NCBI RefSeq assembly: GCF_000196235.1
Contig: NC_008541.1
Coordinates: forward strand, 1,860,001-1,924,000
From: Arthrobacter sp. FB24
Lineage (GTDB): Bacteria > Actinomycetota > Actinomycetes > Actinomycetales > Micrococcaceae
DNA length: 64,000 bases
Reading direction: 5' to 3'
Shown here: positions 18,800-29,789 of the stretch, piece after piece
Layout: each line of letters opens with the position of its first letter
Numbering within the stretch: the first letter of the stretch is position 1
Made by a program: the position numbers and the translations under genes
Notes under the pieces: model-generated
What the model was told of the DNA's origin: nothing
The model's input: only the letters and a program-made list of their open reading frames with translations
The model's database searches: none

Positions 18800-19087
18800 A
18801 TGAGCAAAGCCACTGTTTCCGCATCCAAATCCGCTGCTGCCCAGAACGTCAACACCGGCGTCGACCACAGCGCAGACCTCGGCCACGGCAACAGCCCGGC
18901 CGCCTGGACGTGCGTGATCGTTATGCTGGTGGGCGCCCTCATTGCGTCCATCGCCTTTGTCATCGCCAGCACCCCGATCTTCATTGCCGGCGCGGCAGTT
19001 ATGGTGATCGGCCTGCTGCTCGGCTGGATTATGCGGAAGGCCGGCTACGGCGTGGACGGCAGCAAGCTGAAGAACTCCGGCCACTAG
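18800..19087 (+). CDS. HGxxPAAW family small membrane protein
   Basis: A 95-residue protein containing LGHGNSPAAW (about residues 27-36), the motif that names this actinobacterial family, followed by two hydrophobic helices (about 37-58 and 60-80) and a short basic tail. The function is unknown. The ATG at 18800 is preceded by TGAGGAGATTTCC, a strong ribosome site. It is placed between the trp membrane-protein gene and trpC, a placement common to the family, suggesting a role linked to tryptophan synthesis or simply conserved context. Confidence 0.85.
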   Translation: MSKATVSASKSAAAQNVNTGVDHSADLGHGNSPAAWTCVIVMLVGALIASIAFVIASTPIFIAGAAVMVIGLLLGWIMRKAGYGVDGSKLKNSGH

Positions 19088-19089
19088 CA

Positions 19090-19908
19090 GTGACTGTTCT
19101 CGATGACATCAATGCCGGTGCACGGGAGGACATGGAGGCCCGCCGGCGCCTGGTGTCCCTCGCCGAACTGAAGGACCGCGCCGCAGCGGCCGCGCCCGCA
19201 CGTGACGCCTGGGCAGCCCTGGGCGGGGATGACTCGACGCGGAAGCAGCTGAAGGTCATAGCGGAGATCAAGCGACGCAGCCCCTCCAAGGGCGATTTGG
19301 CGAGCATCGCCGATCCCGCCGAGCTGGCCGTCCAATACGCCGACGGCGGTGCGTCCGTTATTAGCGTGCTCACCGAGCAGCGCCGGTTCAGCGGGTCACT
19401 CGCCGATTTCGACGCCGTCCGGAAAGCCGTCGACGTTCCGCTGCTGCGCAAGGACTTCACCGTCGACGAATACCAGATCTGGGAAGCGCGGGCGCACGGT
19501 GCGGACCTGATCCTGCTGATCGTCGCTTCGCTGACCGATGCGGAACTGCGCGACTTCAGCCAGCTCACCCGTGAACTGGGCATGAACGCCCTGGTGGAGA
19601 CGCACACGGCAGAAGAAATCGAGCGCGCCGTAGCGGCGGACGCCCGGATTATCGGCGTCAACGTCCGCAACCTCAAGACGCTCGACGTCGACCGTTCCGT
19701 TTTTGCCTCCCTTTCCGGCGGCATCCCTCCGGAGGCGGTCATCGTTGCCGAGTCCGGTGTCCGCGGCGTGGACGACGTCCGGCATTACGCCGCGAGCGGC
19801 GCCAACGCCGTCCTCGTGGGTGAAGCCCTCGTGAGCGACGCAACCCCGCGTGAGCGGATTGCCGAATTTACCGCAGCCGGGGCGGAAGCCATCGCAGCAC
19901 GGGTCTGA
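19090..19908 (+). CDS. trpC: Indole-3-glycerol-phosphate synthase
   Basis: A 272-residue TIM-barrel enzyme closing the indole ring. It carries VIAEIKRRSPSKGDL (catalytic lysine region), LLRKDFTVDEYQIWEARAHGAD and IGVNVRNLKTLDVD, with the phosphate site VAESGVRG. The GTG at 19090 lies two bases after the preceding gene's stop, so translation is likely coupled. A strong hairpin with a T-run follows directly, before trpB. Confidence 0.96.
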   Translation: MTVLDDINAGAREDMEARRRLVSLAELKDRAAAAAPARDAWAALGGDDSTRKQLKVIAEIKRRSPSKGDLASIADPAELAVQYADGGASVISVLTEQRRFSGSLADFDAVRKAVDVPLLRKDFTVDEYQIWEARAHGADLILLIVASLTDAELRDFSQLTRELGMNALVETHTAEEIERAVAADARIIGVNVRNLKTLDVDRSVFASLSGGIPPEAVIVAESGVRGVDDVRHYAASGANAVLVGEALVSDATPRERIAEFTAAGAEAIAARV

Positions 19909-19915
19909 CGACCGG

Positions 19916-19960
19916 GGCGCCCGGCATCAGTCTGCTGACGCCGGGTGCCACCCGATTTTT
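19916..19960 (+). terminator. Strong hairpin with T-run between trpC and trpB
   Basis: GGCGCCCGGCATCAG (19916-19930) pairs with CTGACGCCGGGTGCC (19935-19949), 15 positions with one mismatch and one G-T, around a TCTG loop, followed by ACCCGATTTTT. This has the form of a Rho-independent terminator or attenuator within the trp cluster. Confidence 0.7.
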
Positions 19961-19980
19961 CTTATGAACAGTGGAACAGG

Positions 19981-21324
19981 ATGGTGAGACCGATGGTCGA
20001 CGCGCCAACAACCGGCTCTGATGAGGGCACCGCGGACGCATTTCTGCAAGGAGACCGGTCCCTGCGCCACGCGCCGGGTCCGTACTTCGGCTCCTACGGC
20101 GGGCGCTGGATGCCCGAATCCCTTATCGCGGCCCTGGATGAGCTGGAAGACACTTTCGAAAAGGCCAAGGCCGACCCGGAATTCGTCGCCCAGATCAAGG
20201 ACCTGAACAAGAACTACTCCGGCCGTCCGTCCCTGCTGACCGAGGCCAAGCGCTTCGCGGAGCACGCCGGGGGAGTCCGCATCTTCCTCAAACGCGAGGA
20301 CCTGAACCACACCGGTTCGCACAAGATCAACAACGTCCTGGGCCAGGCCCTGCTGGCCAAGCGCATGGGCAAGACCCGCGTGATCGCCGAGACCGGTGCG
20401 GGCCAGCACGGCGTAGCCAGCGCAACGGCCGCCGCCCTGCTGGGCCTCGAGTGTGTGGTGTACATGGGCGCCGAGGACTGCCGGCGCCAGGCCCTGAACG
20501 TGGCCCGCATGGAGCTCCTGGGCGCCACGGTCATTCCGGTGACCAGCGGATCGCAGACGCTCAAGGACGCCATCAACGAGGCGCTCCGCGACTGGGTGGC
20601 GAACGTGGACCACACCCACTACCTGCTCGGCACGGCCGCCGGTGCCCACCCGTTCCCGGCGATGGTGCGGTACTTCCACGAGGTCATCGGTGAAGAAGCC
20701 CGCGCCCAGATCCTGGAACAGGCCGGCAGGCTGCCGGACGCCGTCTGTGCCTGCATCGGCGGCGGCTCCAACGCGATCGGCATCTTCCATGGCTTCCTGG
20801 ACGATCCTTCCGTGCGGATTTACGGCTTCGAGGCCGGCGGCGACGGCGTGGAAACCGGCCGGCACGCCGCCACCATCAGCCTGGGCAAGCCGGGTGTGCT
20901 CCACGGTGCGCGCTCGTACCTGATGCAGGACGACGACGGGCAGACCATCGAGTCGCACTCCATCTCCGCGGGCCTGGACTATCCCGGCGTCGGCCCGGAG
21001 CATGCCTACCTTTCGGACATCGGCCGCGTCAGCTACGAACCCATCACGGATGCCGAAGCCATGGATGCCTTCCGGGTCCTGTGCCGGACCGAGGGCATCA
21101 TTCCGGCCATCGAATCGGCACATGCCCTGGCGGGAGCCATCAAGGTGGGGCAGCGCCTCGCCGCCGAAGCTGCAGCCGAAGGCCAGCCCGCGGACAGCAA
21201 GATCGTGATCGTTAACCTCTCCGGCCGCGGGGACAAGGACGTGGCCACGGCCGCCGAATGGTTCGACCTGCTGGACAAGGATTCCGTTGAGGCCGAGATC
21301 GGCAAAGAAGGGGAACAGCTGTGA
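19981..21324 (+). CDS. trpB: Tryptophan synthase beta chain
   Basis: A 447-residue PLP enzyme joining indole and serine. The PLP lysine is in [14 protein letters not shown], with the glycine-rich phosphate loop GGGSNAIG and the catalytic Glu region [10 protein letters not shown]. The start is placed at the ATG at 19981; the ATG four codons later (19993) is a close alternative. It follows a terminator-like hairpin after trpC and overlaps trpA by four bases (GTGA). Confidence 0.96.
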   Translation: MVRPMVDAPTTGSDEGTADAFLQGDRSLRHAPGPYFGSYGGRWMPESLIAALDELEDTFEKAKADPEFVAQIKDLNKNYSGRPSLLTEAKRFAEHAGGVRIFLKREDLNHTGSHKINNVLGQALLAKRMGKTRVIAETGAGQHGVASATAAALLGLECVVYMGAEDCRRQALNVARMELLGATVIPVTSGSQTLKDAINEALRDWVANVDHTHYLLGTAAGAHPFPAMVRYFHEVIGEEARAQILEQAGRLPDAVCACIGGGSNAIGIFHGFLDDPSVRIYGFEAGGDGVETGRHAATISLGKPGVLHGARSYLMQDDDGQTIESHSISAGLDYPGVGPEHAYLSDIGRVSYEPITDAEAMDAFRVLCRTEGIIPAIESAHALAGAIKVGQRLAAEAAAEGQPADSKIVIVNLSGRGDKDVATAAEWFDLLDKDSVEAEIGKEGEQL

Positions 21325-22139
21325 CCGGCGTTCAGGACATCACCAGCACCAGCAAATCGGCAGCCGCCATCGACAAGGCACGCGCTGAAGGGCGGGTCGC
21401 CCTCATCGGGTACCTGCCCGCCGGCTTCCCCAGCGTGGAGGACACCATCGCCGTCGGCATCGCGCTGGCCGAGAACGGTGCCGACCTGATCGAGATCGGG
21501 ATCCCGTACTCCGATCCCGTCATGGACGGGCAGGTCATCCAGGCTGCCACCACGGAGGCCCTCGCCAAGGGCTTCCACGTCCGCCAGGTCTTCGACGTGG
21601 TCCGCGGCATCACCAGCAAGACCGACGCCGCCGTCCTGGTGATGACCTACTGGAACCCCGTAGTCCGGATGGGCGTGGACGAGTTCTCCCGCCAGCTGGC
21701 CGAAGCCGGGGGAGCCGGGCTCATCACCCCCGACCTGATTCCGGACGAAGCCTCCGAATGGATGGCTGCCTCGGACAAGTACGGACTGGACCGTGTGTTC
21801 CTTGTCGCCCCGTCCTCTTCCCCGGAGCGTATGAAGCGCACGGTGGATGCCAGCCGCGGCTTCGTCTACGCAGTGTCCATCATGGGCGTCACCGGTGCCC
21901 GGACTTCCGTCAGCAGCGCTGCGGAAGGCGTCGTTGCCGCCGCGCATGCTGCAGGAGCCGAACGCGTATGCGTGGGCCTCGGAGTCTCCAATGCCGGCCA
22001 GGTCCGCGAGATCGCGGCCTATGCAGACGGCGTAATCGTGGGCACCGCATTGGTCGCCGCCATCCGTGACGGCGGCGTGGACGCTGTCGCCGCCCTGACC
22101 AAAGACCTCAGCACCGGCCTGACCAGGGAAGAAGCCTAA
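21321..22139 (+). CDS. trpA: Tryptophan synthase alpha chain
   Basis: A 272-residue TIM-barrel lyase that cleaves indole-3-glycerol phosphate to indole, channelled to TrpB. It has the catalytic [18 protein letters not shown] segment with the Glu and Asp acid-base residues, and [12 protein letters not shown] and [13 protein letters not shown] phosphate-site motifs. The GTG overlaps the trpB stop. lgt begins three bases after its stop. Confidence 0.96.
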   Translation: MTGVQDITSTSKSAAAIDKARAEGRVALIGYLPAGFPSVEDTIAVGIALAENGADLIEIGIPYSDPVMDGQVIQAATTEALAKGFHVRQVFDVVRGITSKTDAAVLVMTYWNPVVRMGVDEFSRQLAEAGGAGLITPDLIPDEASEWMAASDKYGLDRVFLVAPSSSPERMKRTVDASRGFVYAVSIMGVTGARTSVSSAAEGVVAAAHAAGAERVCVGLGVSNAGQVREIAAYADGVIVGTALVAAIRDGGVDAVAALTKDLSTGLTREEA

Positions 22140-22142
22140 ACA

Positions 22143-23372
22143 ATGCAGACTGTCCTCCACGCGGCGGCCATGCTCCCCGCCAGCATTCCGAGCCCGGACT
22201 GGTCCGGATTCGACATCCCGCTGCCGTGGGGGTCCCTGCGCATCCACGCCTACGCGCTGTGCATCCTTGCCGGAATCGTCGTTGGCCTGTGGCTGACGTC
22301 GGTCCGCTGGACCAAGCGCGGTACACCGGAGGGCAGCCTGTGGGACATCGCCATCTGGGCGATCCCGTTCGGCATTATCGGCGGCCGCCTCTACCACGTG
22401 TTCTCATCCCCGGACGCCTACTTCGGCCCCGGCTTTGACGGCACCGGTGATCTGTCCCTGATTCCGCAGATCCAGCGAGGCGGTCTGGGGATCTGGGGGG
22501 CCGTCCTGCTCGGCGCCGTGGGCGCATGGATCGGCTGCCGCCGCGCAGGCGTCAAGCTGACCGCATTCCTCGATGCCGCCGCTCCCGGGCTGCTGCTCGC
22601 CCAGGCGCTGGGGCGCTGGGGCAACTACTTCAACCAGGAGCTCTTCGGCGGTCCCACCACCCTTCCCTGGGGCCTGCAGATCGACGCCGACAACGCGAAC
22701 TTCCCGGCTGGCATGCCGGCCGATACTCTCTTCCACCCGACGTTCCTCTACGAGTCGCTCTGGAATATCGCAGGCGTGCTGATCCTGCTGGCCCTGGACC
22801 GGAAGTTCCACTTCCGCCGCGGGCGGCTGTTCTGGCTCTACGCCATGTACTACACCCTGGGCCGGGTCTGGATCGAAGCCATGCGGATCGACGATGCCGA
22901 ACAGATCAGCCTGTTCGGCATCACCACCCGGCTCAACGTGTGGACCAGCATCTTCGTCTTCGTTGCGGCGCTGATCGTGTTTATTGCACTGGGGCTCCGC
23001 AAGCGCGATGAACCGGACACCCCGTACCTGGCCGGCCATGTCCCGGCCGCCACGGACGGCGACGCAGACAGCGACGGCGCTACAGCGGCCGTCAGCGACG
23101 GCGCCACCAAGGCCGGGGACCGCGAAGACGGCGAACTGGCGGCTGTTCCGGCCGACGGCAAAAGCATCCGGCATTCGGACAAGAGTGTCTCAGATAGTGG
23201 GTCACGTGATAATCTCCCTGATAACCAAAGCGGTCCGGGGCACACTTCCGCCCCAACTGAAGCGGTGACGGAACCAGCCGTCGGCACCAGGCCCGCCAAG
23301 AGCCAGCCGGCGGCCGGCAACTCCGCTCACCAGGACTCCGGATCCGCGCCGGACACTGACCGCACCAAGTAG
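22143..23372 (+). CDS. lgt: Prolipoprotein diacylglyceryl transferase with long C-terminal tail
   Basis: A polytopic inner-membrane enzyme that attaches diacylglycerol to the lipobox cysteine of prolipoproteins. It contains the Lgt signature GRLYHVFSSP-type loop, the LGRWGNYFNQELFG motif and several transmembrane helices in the first 290 residues. The last ~120 residues, from about 290 to 409, are a low-complexity, Asp/Ala/Ser-rich hydrophilic tail absent from E. coli Lgt but seen in some actinobacteria. It is coupled to trpA by three bases; downstream 23373-23635 holds the gltB promoter. Confidence 0.95.
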   Translation: MQTVLHAAAMLPASIPSPDWSGFDIPLPWGSLRIHAYALCILAGIVVGLWLTSVRWTKRGTPEGSLWDIAIWAIPFGIIGGRLYHVFSSPDAYFGPGFDGTGDLSLIPQIQRGGLGIWGAVLLGAVGAWIGCRRAGVKLTAFLDAAAPGLLLAQALGRWGNYFNQELFGGPTTLPWGLQIDADNANFPAGMPADTLFHPTFLYESLWNIAGVLILLALDRKFHFRRGRLFWLYAMYYTLGRVWIEAMRIDDAEQISLFGITTRLNVWTSIFVFVAALIVFIALGLRKRDEPDTPYLAGHVPAATDGDADSDGATAAVSDGATKAGDREDGELAAVPADGKSIRHSDKSVSDSGSRDNLPDNQSGPGHTSAPTEAVTEPAVGTRPAKSQPAAGNSAHQDSGSAPDTDRTK

Positions 23373-23505
23373 TCAGGGCCGGCAAACCGGGCAGCAGGGC
23401 TACCGCCCGCAGCGCCCGTTCCCACAGCGTCGTGGCACCAGGGCCCCATTCCCGTCAGCACAGAGCTGCCGACGGGTCAAGCCCAGGTCAGGGCCTGCGT
23501 AACTG

Positions 23506-23535
23506 TTAGTTCAGCAGGCCGGGCTGACCTACAAT
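23506..23535 (+). promoter_or_regulatory. Candidate gltB promoter
   Basis: TTAGTT (23506-23511) and TACAAT (23530-23535) are separated by 18 bases, giving a sigma-A-like promoter about 100 bases upstream of the gltB start. Regulation by nitrogen is likely for this gene but I do not see a clear operator. Confidence 0.5.
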
Positions 23536-23635
23536 TTCCAGTAAGTAACACTTTGTTGTGCCCATCACACAGGCACTGCGAGTGGGGCCAACGTTGTCCC
23601 TTCCATACGCTCGATCAGGAGGAAGGACGTCTCCC

Positions 23636-26600
23636 ATGACCCAAACTCTTCACAGCCCCAGTTGGTCCGAACCGAACCAGCCTGCAGCAGCCATGTCGCC
23701 GTTTAAACGGTTCGCGGCGCTGCCGGAGGCCGGTGGGCTCTACAACCCGGAGCAGGAGAAGGACGCCTGCGGCCTGGCCATCATTGCCACGCTCCGCGGG
23801 GAGCCCGGCTATGACATCGTCGACGCCGCCCTGACCGCCCTGCGCAACCTTGAGCACCGCGGTGCCGTGGGTGCCGACGAAGGAACGGGCGACGGCGCCG
23901 GACTGCTGATGCAGATCCCGGACGAGTTCTTCCGCGCCGTCACCGAGTTTGAGCTTCCGGCGCCCGGACAGTATGTAGCGGGTACGGCTTTCCTGCCGGC
24001 CGAGCAGCGTGAAGCAGATGCCGCCAAGGCCGGCATCGAAGGCCTTGCAGCCGACGAAGGCCTTACGGTCCTCGGCTGGCGCGAGGTCCCGATCGTGGCC
24101 GATCTTGTCGGTGCCATGGCACGGGCCTGCATGCCGTACTTCTCCCAGCCGTTCTTTGCCTCCAGCACCGGGGAAGTGCTGGAGCGCAACGAACTGGACT
24201 CCCGGGCCTGGCGGATCCGCAAGCGCGCGCAGAACAAGTTCGGCGTGTACTTCCCGTCGCTGTCCTCCCGGACCATCGTCTACAAGGGCATGCTGACCAC
24301 CGCCCAGCTGGAGCCGTTCTACCCGGATCTTTCGGACAAGCGCTTCAAGACCAAGCTCGCGATCGTCCACTCGCGCTTCTCCACCAACACGTTCCCGTCC
24401 TGGCCCCTGGCCCAGCCGTTCCGCACCATCGCCCACAACGGTGAAATCAACACCGTCAAGGGCAACCGGAACTGGATGCGCGCCCGCCAGTCCCAGCTCG
24501 CAAACCCGCTCCTGGGTGATTCCCCGGAGGAGCTGTACCCCATTTGCACCCCGGGCGCCTCCGACTCGGCGTCGTTCGATGAAGTGGCTGAGCTGCTCTG
24601 GCTCTCCGGCCGGCCCATCACGCACTCGATCATGATGATGATCCCCGAGGCCTGGGAAAACCACGCCACAATGGATCCTGCCCGCAAGGCGTTCTACGAA
24701 TACCACTCCCTGCTGATGGAGCCGTGGGACGGCCCTGCCGCCGTCTCCTTCACCGACGGCAGCCTGGTGGGCGCAACACTTGACCGCAACGGCCTGCGCC
24801 CCGGCCGGTACTGGATCACCGAAGACGGGCTGGTGGTGTTCGCCTCCGAGGTGGGCGTCATCGACGTCGAACCTTCCAAGGTGGTCAAAAAGGGCCGGGT
24901 TTCCCCGGGCAAGATGTTCCTGGTGGACACCGAGGCCGGCCGGATCATCGACGATGAAGAGGTCAAGGCTGAGGTCGCCGCCGCCAACCCGTGGGCGGAG
25001 TGGGTCAAGGACAACCTGATTGACCTTAACGACCTGCCGGAGCGCGAACACGTGGTGCACACCGCTGCGTCCGTGAATATCCGCCAGCGGACCTTCGGCT
25101 ACACCACCGAAGAACTGAAGATCCTGCTGGGCCCGATGGCCCGCACAGGTGCCGAGCCCCTCGGCGCCATGGGCTCGGACACTCCCGTGGCCGTGCTGTC
25201 CAAGCGCCCGCGGCTCCTCTTCGACTACTTCGTGCAGTCCTTCGCACAGGTCACCAATCCGCCGCTGGACGCCATCCGCGAGGAGCTGGTCACGTCCCTG
25301 ATGTGCGCCATCGGCCCGAACGGCAACCTGCTGGACACCAAGCAGGTCCGGCAGCCGCAGGTTTCGCTGCCGTTCCCGGTGATCAACAATGACCAGCTCG
25401 CCAAGATCGCCAACATCGAAACCCCTGACGGCGACAGGATCGCCATGAAGGTCCGCGGCCTGTACCGCCCCGAAGGCGGCGAAAACGCGCTGCGTGCCCG
25501 TCTCACGGAAATCTGCGAGCAGGTGTCCGGCGCCATCAACCGCGGCGTGCAGTACGTGGTGCTCTCGGACCGCGACTCGAACGCCCAGTGGGCACCCATC
25601 CCGTCGCTGCTGCTGGTCAGCGCCGTGCACCACCACCTGCTGCGCAGCGCCAACCGCACCAAGACCGCCCTGGTGGTCGAAGCCGGCGACGTCCGCGAGA
25701 CGCACCACGTGGCAGTCCTGATTGGTTACGGTGCCTCCGCCGTGAACCCGTACCTGGCCATGGAGTCCGTGGAGCAGCTCATCAGCAGCGGCGACGTTGT
25801 TGGCGTGACCCCGCAGGACGGCGTCTACAACCTGATCAAGGGCCTCGGCAAGGGCGTCCTGAAGATCATGTCCAAGATGGGCATCTCCACGGTTGCCTCC
25901 TACACCGGTGCGCAGACGTTCGAAGCCCTTGGCCTCGGCCAGGAACTGGTGGATGAATTCTTCGCCGGCACCCACTCCCAGCTCGGCGGCGTCGGACTCG
26001 ACGTCATCGCCGCTGAAGTGTCCGCACGGCACCAGATGGCCTACCCGGAGGGCGGCATCGAGCAGCCGCACCGACCGCTGCTCGGCGGCGGCGAGTACCA
26101 GTGGCGCCGCGACGGTGAGCCGCACTTGTTCAACCCGGAGACGGTCTTCCGGCTGCAGCACGCGACGCGTGAACGCCGCTACGACATCTTCAAGTCCTAC
26201 ACCCGGGGCGTGGACGACCAGTCCGAAAACCTCATGACCCTGCGCGGGTTGCTGCGGTTCAAGACCGGTGTGCGGCCCGTGGTGCCGCTTGAGGAAGTGG
26301 AGCCCGTCTCCAGCATCGTCAAGCGTTTCTCCACCGGCGCCATGAGCTACGGCTCCATCTCCAAGGAAGCCCACGAGACCCTGGCGATCGCCATGAACCG
26401 GCTGGGCGGCAAGTCCAACACCGGTGAGGGCGGCGAGGACGTGGACCGCCTGCTGGATCCCGAGCGCCGTTCGGCCGTCAAGCAGATTGCCTCCGGCCGT
26501 TTCGGTGTCACGAGCCTGTACCTGAGCAATGCCGACGATATCCAGATCAAGATGGCGCAGGGCGCCAAGCCCGGCGAAGGCGGCCAGCTGATGGCGCAGA

Positions 26601-28252
26601 AGGTGTACCCCTGGGTTGCCCGGACGCGCCATTCGACCCCCGGCGTCGGACTCATTTCCCCGCCCCCGCACCACGACATCTACTCGATCGAGGACCTCGC
26701 CCAGCTGATCTATGACGCGAAGCGTGCCAATCCTTCGGCCCGGGTCCACGTCAAGCTCGTCTCCGAGGTGGGAATCGGCACAGTTGCCGCCGGTGTCACC
26801 AAGGCCAAGGCCGACGTCGTACTGGTTTCCGGTCACGACGGCGGTACCGGCGCCTCGCCGCTGAACTCGCTCAAGCACGCCGGTGTCCCGTGGGAGCTGG
26901 GGCTCGCAGAGACCCAGCAGACCCTGATGCTCAACGGCCTGCGCGACCGCGTGGTGGTGCAGGTGGACGGCCAGCTCAAGACCGGCCGCGACGTCGTGAT
27001 CGCCGCGCTGCTCGGCGGCGAGGAATTCGGCTTCGCCACGGCACCGCTGGTGGTTGAAGGCTGCATCATGATGCGCGTCTGCCACCTGGACACCTGTCCG
27101 GTGGGTGTGGCCACCCAGAACCCCGAACTGCGCGCCCGCTTCAGCGGCAAGCCCGAGTTCGTGGTCAACTTCTTCGAGTTCCTGGCCGAAGAGGTCCGCG
27201 AGATCCTGTCGGAGCTTGGCTTCCGGAGCATCGAAGAGGCAATCGGACACGCCGAAGTGCTGGACACCCGTGAGGCGATCAACCACTGGAAGGCCGAAGG
27301 GCTGGACCTGGACCCGATCCTGCACGGACTCGAGTTCGACGACGACGCCCCGCTGCGGAACCTGACCGGCCAGAACCACGAGCTGGACAAGCACTTCGAC
27401 CAGCGGCTCATCACCATGGCCGCCGAGGCGCTGACCGACCGCACCCCGGTGAAGATCGCCGTGGACGTCATCAACACCGACCGCTCCGTGGGCACCATGC
27501 TGGGCCACGTCGTCACCAAGACGTTCAGCACGGACGTGCTGGCCACGGACACGATCGACATCACGCTGACCGGCACCGCGGGCCAGTCGCTGGGCGCCTT
27601 CCTGCCTGCCGGCATCACCCTGCGCATGTTCGGCGACTCGAACGACTACGTGGGCAAGGGCCTCTCCGGCGGCCGCATCATCGTCCGGCCGGACCGCACC
27701 AACGTGTTCCAGGCCGAGAGCAACGTGATCGCCGGCAACGTGATCGGTTACGGTGCCACCAGCGGCGAGATGTTCCTGCGCGGCCAGGTGGGCGAACGAT
27801 TCCTGGTCCGCAACTCCGGCGCCACGGCAGTTGTCGAAGGCATCGGCGACCACGGCTGCGAGTACATGACCGGCGGCCAGACGCTCATCATCGGCCGCAC
27901 GGGCCGCAACTTCGGTGCGGGCATGTCCGGCGGAACGGCCTACGTGCTGGACCTGCGGACCACCCGCGTCAATAAGCAGGCGCTGGAGTCCGGCGAACTG
28001 CAGTTGCGCGAACTGGATGCCGAGGACCGCGACATCGTGCACGGTCTCCTGGTCAAGCATGTCGAAGAGACGGAATCGCTGCACGCGCAGCGTCTGCTCG
28101 AAAACTTCGACGACACCGCAGCCCGCATTACCAAAGTCCTGCCGCGCGACTACGCGGCCGTATTGCAGACCCGTCTTGACGCGATCGAAGAGGGCCTGGA
28201 CCCCGATGGCGAAGAAGTATGGTCTCGAATCCTGGAGGTGACCGGTGGCTGA
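23636..28252 (+). CDS. gltB: Glutamate synthase large subunit
   Basis: A 1538-residue NADPH-dependent GOGAT alpha subunit producing two glutamates from glutamine and 2-oxoglutarate. The N-terminal Ntn amidotransferase domain would expose Cys45 (KDACGLAII) after propeptide removal. The central and FMN-binding domain has [10 protein letters not shown] and [12 protein letters not shown], and the 3Fe-4S cluster ligands are in [12 protein letters not shown]. The C-terminal GXGXG helix domain ends with repeated GGxxYV-type motifs (SGGTAYVLD). The ATG at 23636 follows AGGAGGAAGG. It overlaps gltD by 8 bases. Confidence 0.97.
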   Translation: MTQTLHSPSWSEPNQPAAAMSPFKRFAALPEAGGLYNPEQEKDACGLAIIATLRGEPGYDIVDAALTALRNLEHRGAVGADEGTGDGAGLLMQIPDEFFRAVTEFELPAPGQYVAGTAFLPAEQREADAAKAGIEGLAADEGLTVLGWREVPIVADLVGAMARACMPYFSQPFFASSTGEVLERNELDSRAWRIRKRAQNKFGVYFPSLSSRTIVYKGMLTTAQLEPFYPDLSDKRFKTKLAIVHSRFSTNTFPSWPLAQPFRTIAHNGEINTVKGNRNWMRARQSQLANPLLGDSPEELYPICTPGASDSASFDEVAELLWLSGRPITHSIMMMIPEAWENHATMDPARKAFYEYHSLLMEPWDGPAAVSFTDGSLVGATLDRNGLRPGRYWITEDGLVVFASEVGVIDVEPSKVVKKGRVSPGKMFLVDTEAGRIIDDEEVKAEVAAANPWAEWVKDNLIDLNDLPEREHVVHTAASVNIRQRTFGYTTEELKILLGPMARTGAEPLGAMGSDTPVAVLSKRPRLLFDYFVQSFAQVTNPPLDAIREELVTSLMCAIGPNGNLLDTKQVRQPQVSLPFPVINNDQLAKIANIETPDGDRIAMKVRGLYRPEGGENALRARLTEICEQVSGAINRGVQYVVLSDRDSNAQWAPIPSLLLVSAVHHHLLRSANRTKTALVVEAGDVRETHHVAVLIGYGASAVNPYLAMESVEQLISSGDVVGVTPQDGVYNLIKGLGKGVLKIMSKMGISTVASYTGAQTFEALGLGQELVDEFFAGTHSQLGGVGLDVIAAEVSARHQMAYPEGGIEQPHRPLLGGGEYQWRRDGEPHLFNPETVFRLQHATRERRYDIFKSYTRGVDDQSENLMTLRGLLRFKTGVRPVVPLEEVEPVSSIVKRFSTGAMSYGSISKEAHETLAIAMNRLGGKSNTGEGGEDVDRLLDPERRSAVKQIASGRFGVTSLYLSNADDIQIKMAQGAKPGEGGQLMAQKVYPWVARTRHSTPGVGLISPPPHHDIYSIEDLAQLIYDAKRANPSARVHVKLVSEVGIGTVAAGVTKAKADVVLVSGHDGGTGASPLNSLKHAGVPWELGLAETQQTLMLNGLRDRVVVQVDGQLKTGRDVVIAALLGGEEFGFATAPLVVEGCIMMRVCHLDTCPVGVATQNPELRARFSGKPEFVVNFFEFLAEEVREILSELGFRSIEEAIGHAEVLDTREAINHWKAEGLDLDPILHGLEFDDDAPLRNLTGQNHELDKHFDQRLITMAAEALTDRTPVKIAVDVINTDRSVGTMLGHVVTKTFSTDVLATDTIDITLTGTAGQSLGAFLPAGITLRMFGDSNDYVGKGLSGGRIIVRPDRTNVFQAESNVIAGNVIGYGATSGEMFLRGQVGERFLVRNSGATAVVEGIGDHGCEYMTGGQTLIIGRTGRNFGAGMSGGTAYVLDLRTTRVNKQALESGELQLRELDAEDRDIVHGLLVKHVEETESLHAQRLLENFDDTAARITKVLPRDYAAVLQTRLDAIEEGLDPDGEEVWSRILEVTGG

Positions 28253-29702
28253 TCCACGCGGATTTCTGAAAGTACGTCAGCGTGAAACCCAGCCGCGCCG
28301 TCCCGTTCCCGTCCGCATCATGGACTGGAAGGAAGTCTACGAGGCCCAGGAAAAGGGTGTCCTGAAGAGCCAGGCCGGCCGCTGCATGGACTGCGGCGTA
28401 CCGTTCTGCCATCAGGGCTGCCCGCTGGGCAACCTGATTCCCGAGTGGAACGACCTCGTGTGGCGGGACAAGGGCGAGGAAGCTATTGAGCGGCTGCATG
28501 CCACCAACAACTTCCCGGAATTCACCGGCCGCCTGTGTCCGGCACCCTGCGAGGCGTCCTGCGTGCTGGGGATCAACCAGCCCGCGGTGACCATCAAGCA
28601 GGTTGAAGTTTCCATCATCGATCAAGCCTTCGACAACGGCTGGGTCAACCCGCTGCCGCCGACCCGCCTGACGGGCAAGACCGTGGCAGTGGTGGGCTCC
28701 GGCCCAGCCGGCCTGGCAGTTGCCCAGCAGTTGACGCGCGTGGGTCACACCGTTGCTGTGTACGAACGCGACGACAAGATCGGCGGCCTCCTGCGTTACG
28801 GCATCCCCGACTTCAAGATGGAGAAGGAGCAGGTTGACCGCCGCCTTGAGCAGATGAAGGCCGAAGGCACCCGTTTCCGCACCGGAGTGGCCGTGGGCAG
28901 CGACGTGACCTGGGAGCAGCTCCGCCGGCGTTACGACGCCGTGGTGGTTGCCACCGGCGCTACCGTGCCGCGCGACCTGCCCATTCCGGGTCGCGAGCTT
29001 GAGGGCGTCCACTTCGCCATGGATTACCTTGTTCCCGCCAACCGTGTGGTGGCGGGGGAGCAGGTGGAGAACCAGATCCACGCCAAGGGCAAGCATGTGG
29101 TGATCCTGGGCGGCGGTGACACCGGCGCGGACTGCCTCGGCACTGCACACCGCCACGGCGCCGCGTCCGTGACCACGCTGGCGATCGGCAAGCAGCCGTC
29201 CGTGGAACGCACCCCGAACCAGCCCTGGCCCACGTTCCCCACGCTTTTCGAGGTGGCGAGTGCGCATGAAGAGGGTGGCGAGCGGACGTATCTGGCCTCC
29301 ACGGTGGAGTTCGTCGGCGAAAACGGCAAGCTCACCGGCGTGAAGGTTGCCGAGACGGAATTCGTGGACGGCAAGCGACTCCCCAAGGCGGGCACCGAGC
29401 GGATCATTCCCGCGGACCTGGTGTTCCTGTCCCTGGGCTTCACCGGTGCGGAGCCGGCTGGCATCACTGATCAGGTCCACGCCGAATTCGACGGCCGCGG
29501 CAACGTGGCGCGTGACGGCTACTACATGACGAACACCGAGGGTGTGTTCGTTGCCGGTGACGCCGGCCGCGGACAGTCGCTCATCGTGTGGGCCATCGCC
29601 GAAGGCCGCGCCTGTGCTGCGGCGGTAGATAAATTCCTGATGGGAACTACGATCCTGCCTGCCCCGGTTGCCCCAACCGACCGGGCGATCGCCGTTCTCT
29701 AG
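28245..29702 (+). CDS. gltD: Glutamate synthase small subunit
   Basis: A 485-residue FAD/NADPH and Fe-S protein that feeds electrons to GltB. N-terminal cysteine clusters ([17 protein letters not shown] and [12 protein letters not shown]) bind 4Fe-4S clusters; the FAD fold is at [12 protein letters not shown] and the NADPH fold at [12 protein letters not shown], ending with [17 protein letters not shown]. The GTG start overlaps the gltB stop region. The gene ends 87 bases before pyk. Confidence 0.97.
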   Translation: MADPRGFLKVRQRETQPRRPVPVRIMDWKEVYEAQEKGVLKSQAGRCMDCGVPFCHQGCPLGNLIPEWNDLVWRDKGEEAIERLHATNNFPEFTGRLCPAPCEASCVLGINQPAVTIKQVEVSIIDQAFDNGWVNPLPPTRLTGKTVAVVGSGPAGLAVAQQLTRVGHTVAVYERDDKIGGLLRYGIPDFKMEKEQVDRRLEQMKAEGTRFRTGVAVGSDVTWEQLRRRYDAVVVATGATVPRDLPIPGRELEGVHFAMDYLVPANRVVAGEQVENQIHAKGKHVVILGGGDTGADCLGTAHRHGAASVTTLAIGKQPSVERTPNQPWPTFPTLFEVASAHEEGGERTYLASTVEFVGENGKLTGVKVAETEFVDGKRLPKAGTERIIPADLVFLSLGFTGAEPAGITDQVHAEFDGRGNVARDGYYMTNTEGVFVAGDAGRGQSLIVWAIAEGRACAAAVDKFLMGTTILPAPVAPTDRAIAVL

Positions 29703-29789
29703 TCGCGACTCTGCAGTCACAATCGGGGGACCACGGAAGTTCACCAGCGGTACAACTTCAATCCAGAAACAGACCAATAGGGTAGGTAT

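Noticed and set aside
23615..28084. A very long minus-strand open frame (1489 codons) antisense to gltB
   Set aside because: It is the complement of a high-GC gene in phase; the translated product lacks any recognisable domains and is rich in His, Asp, Val and Gly runs. gltB itself is unmistakable.
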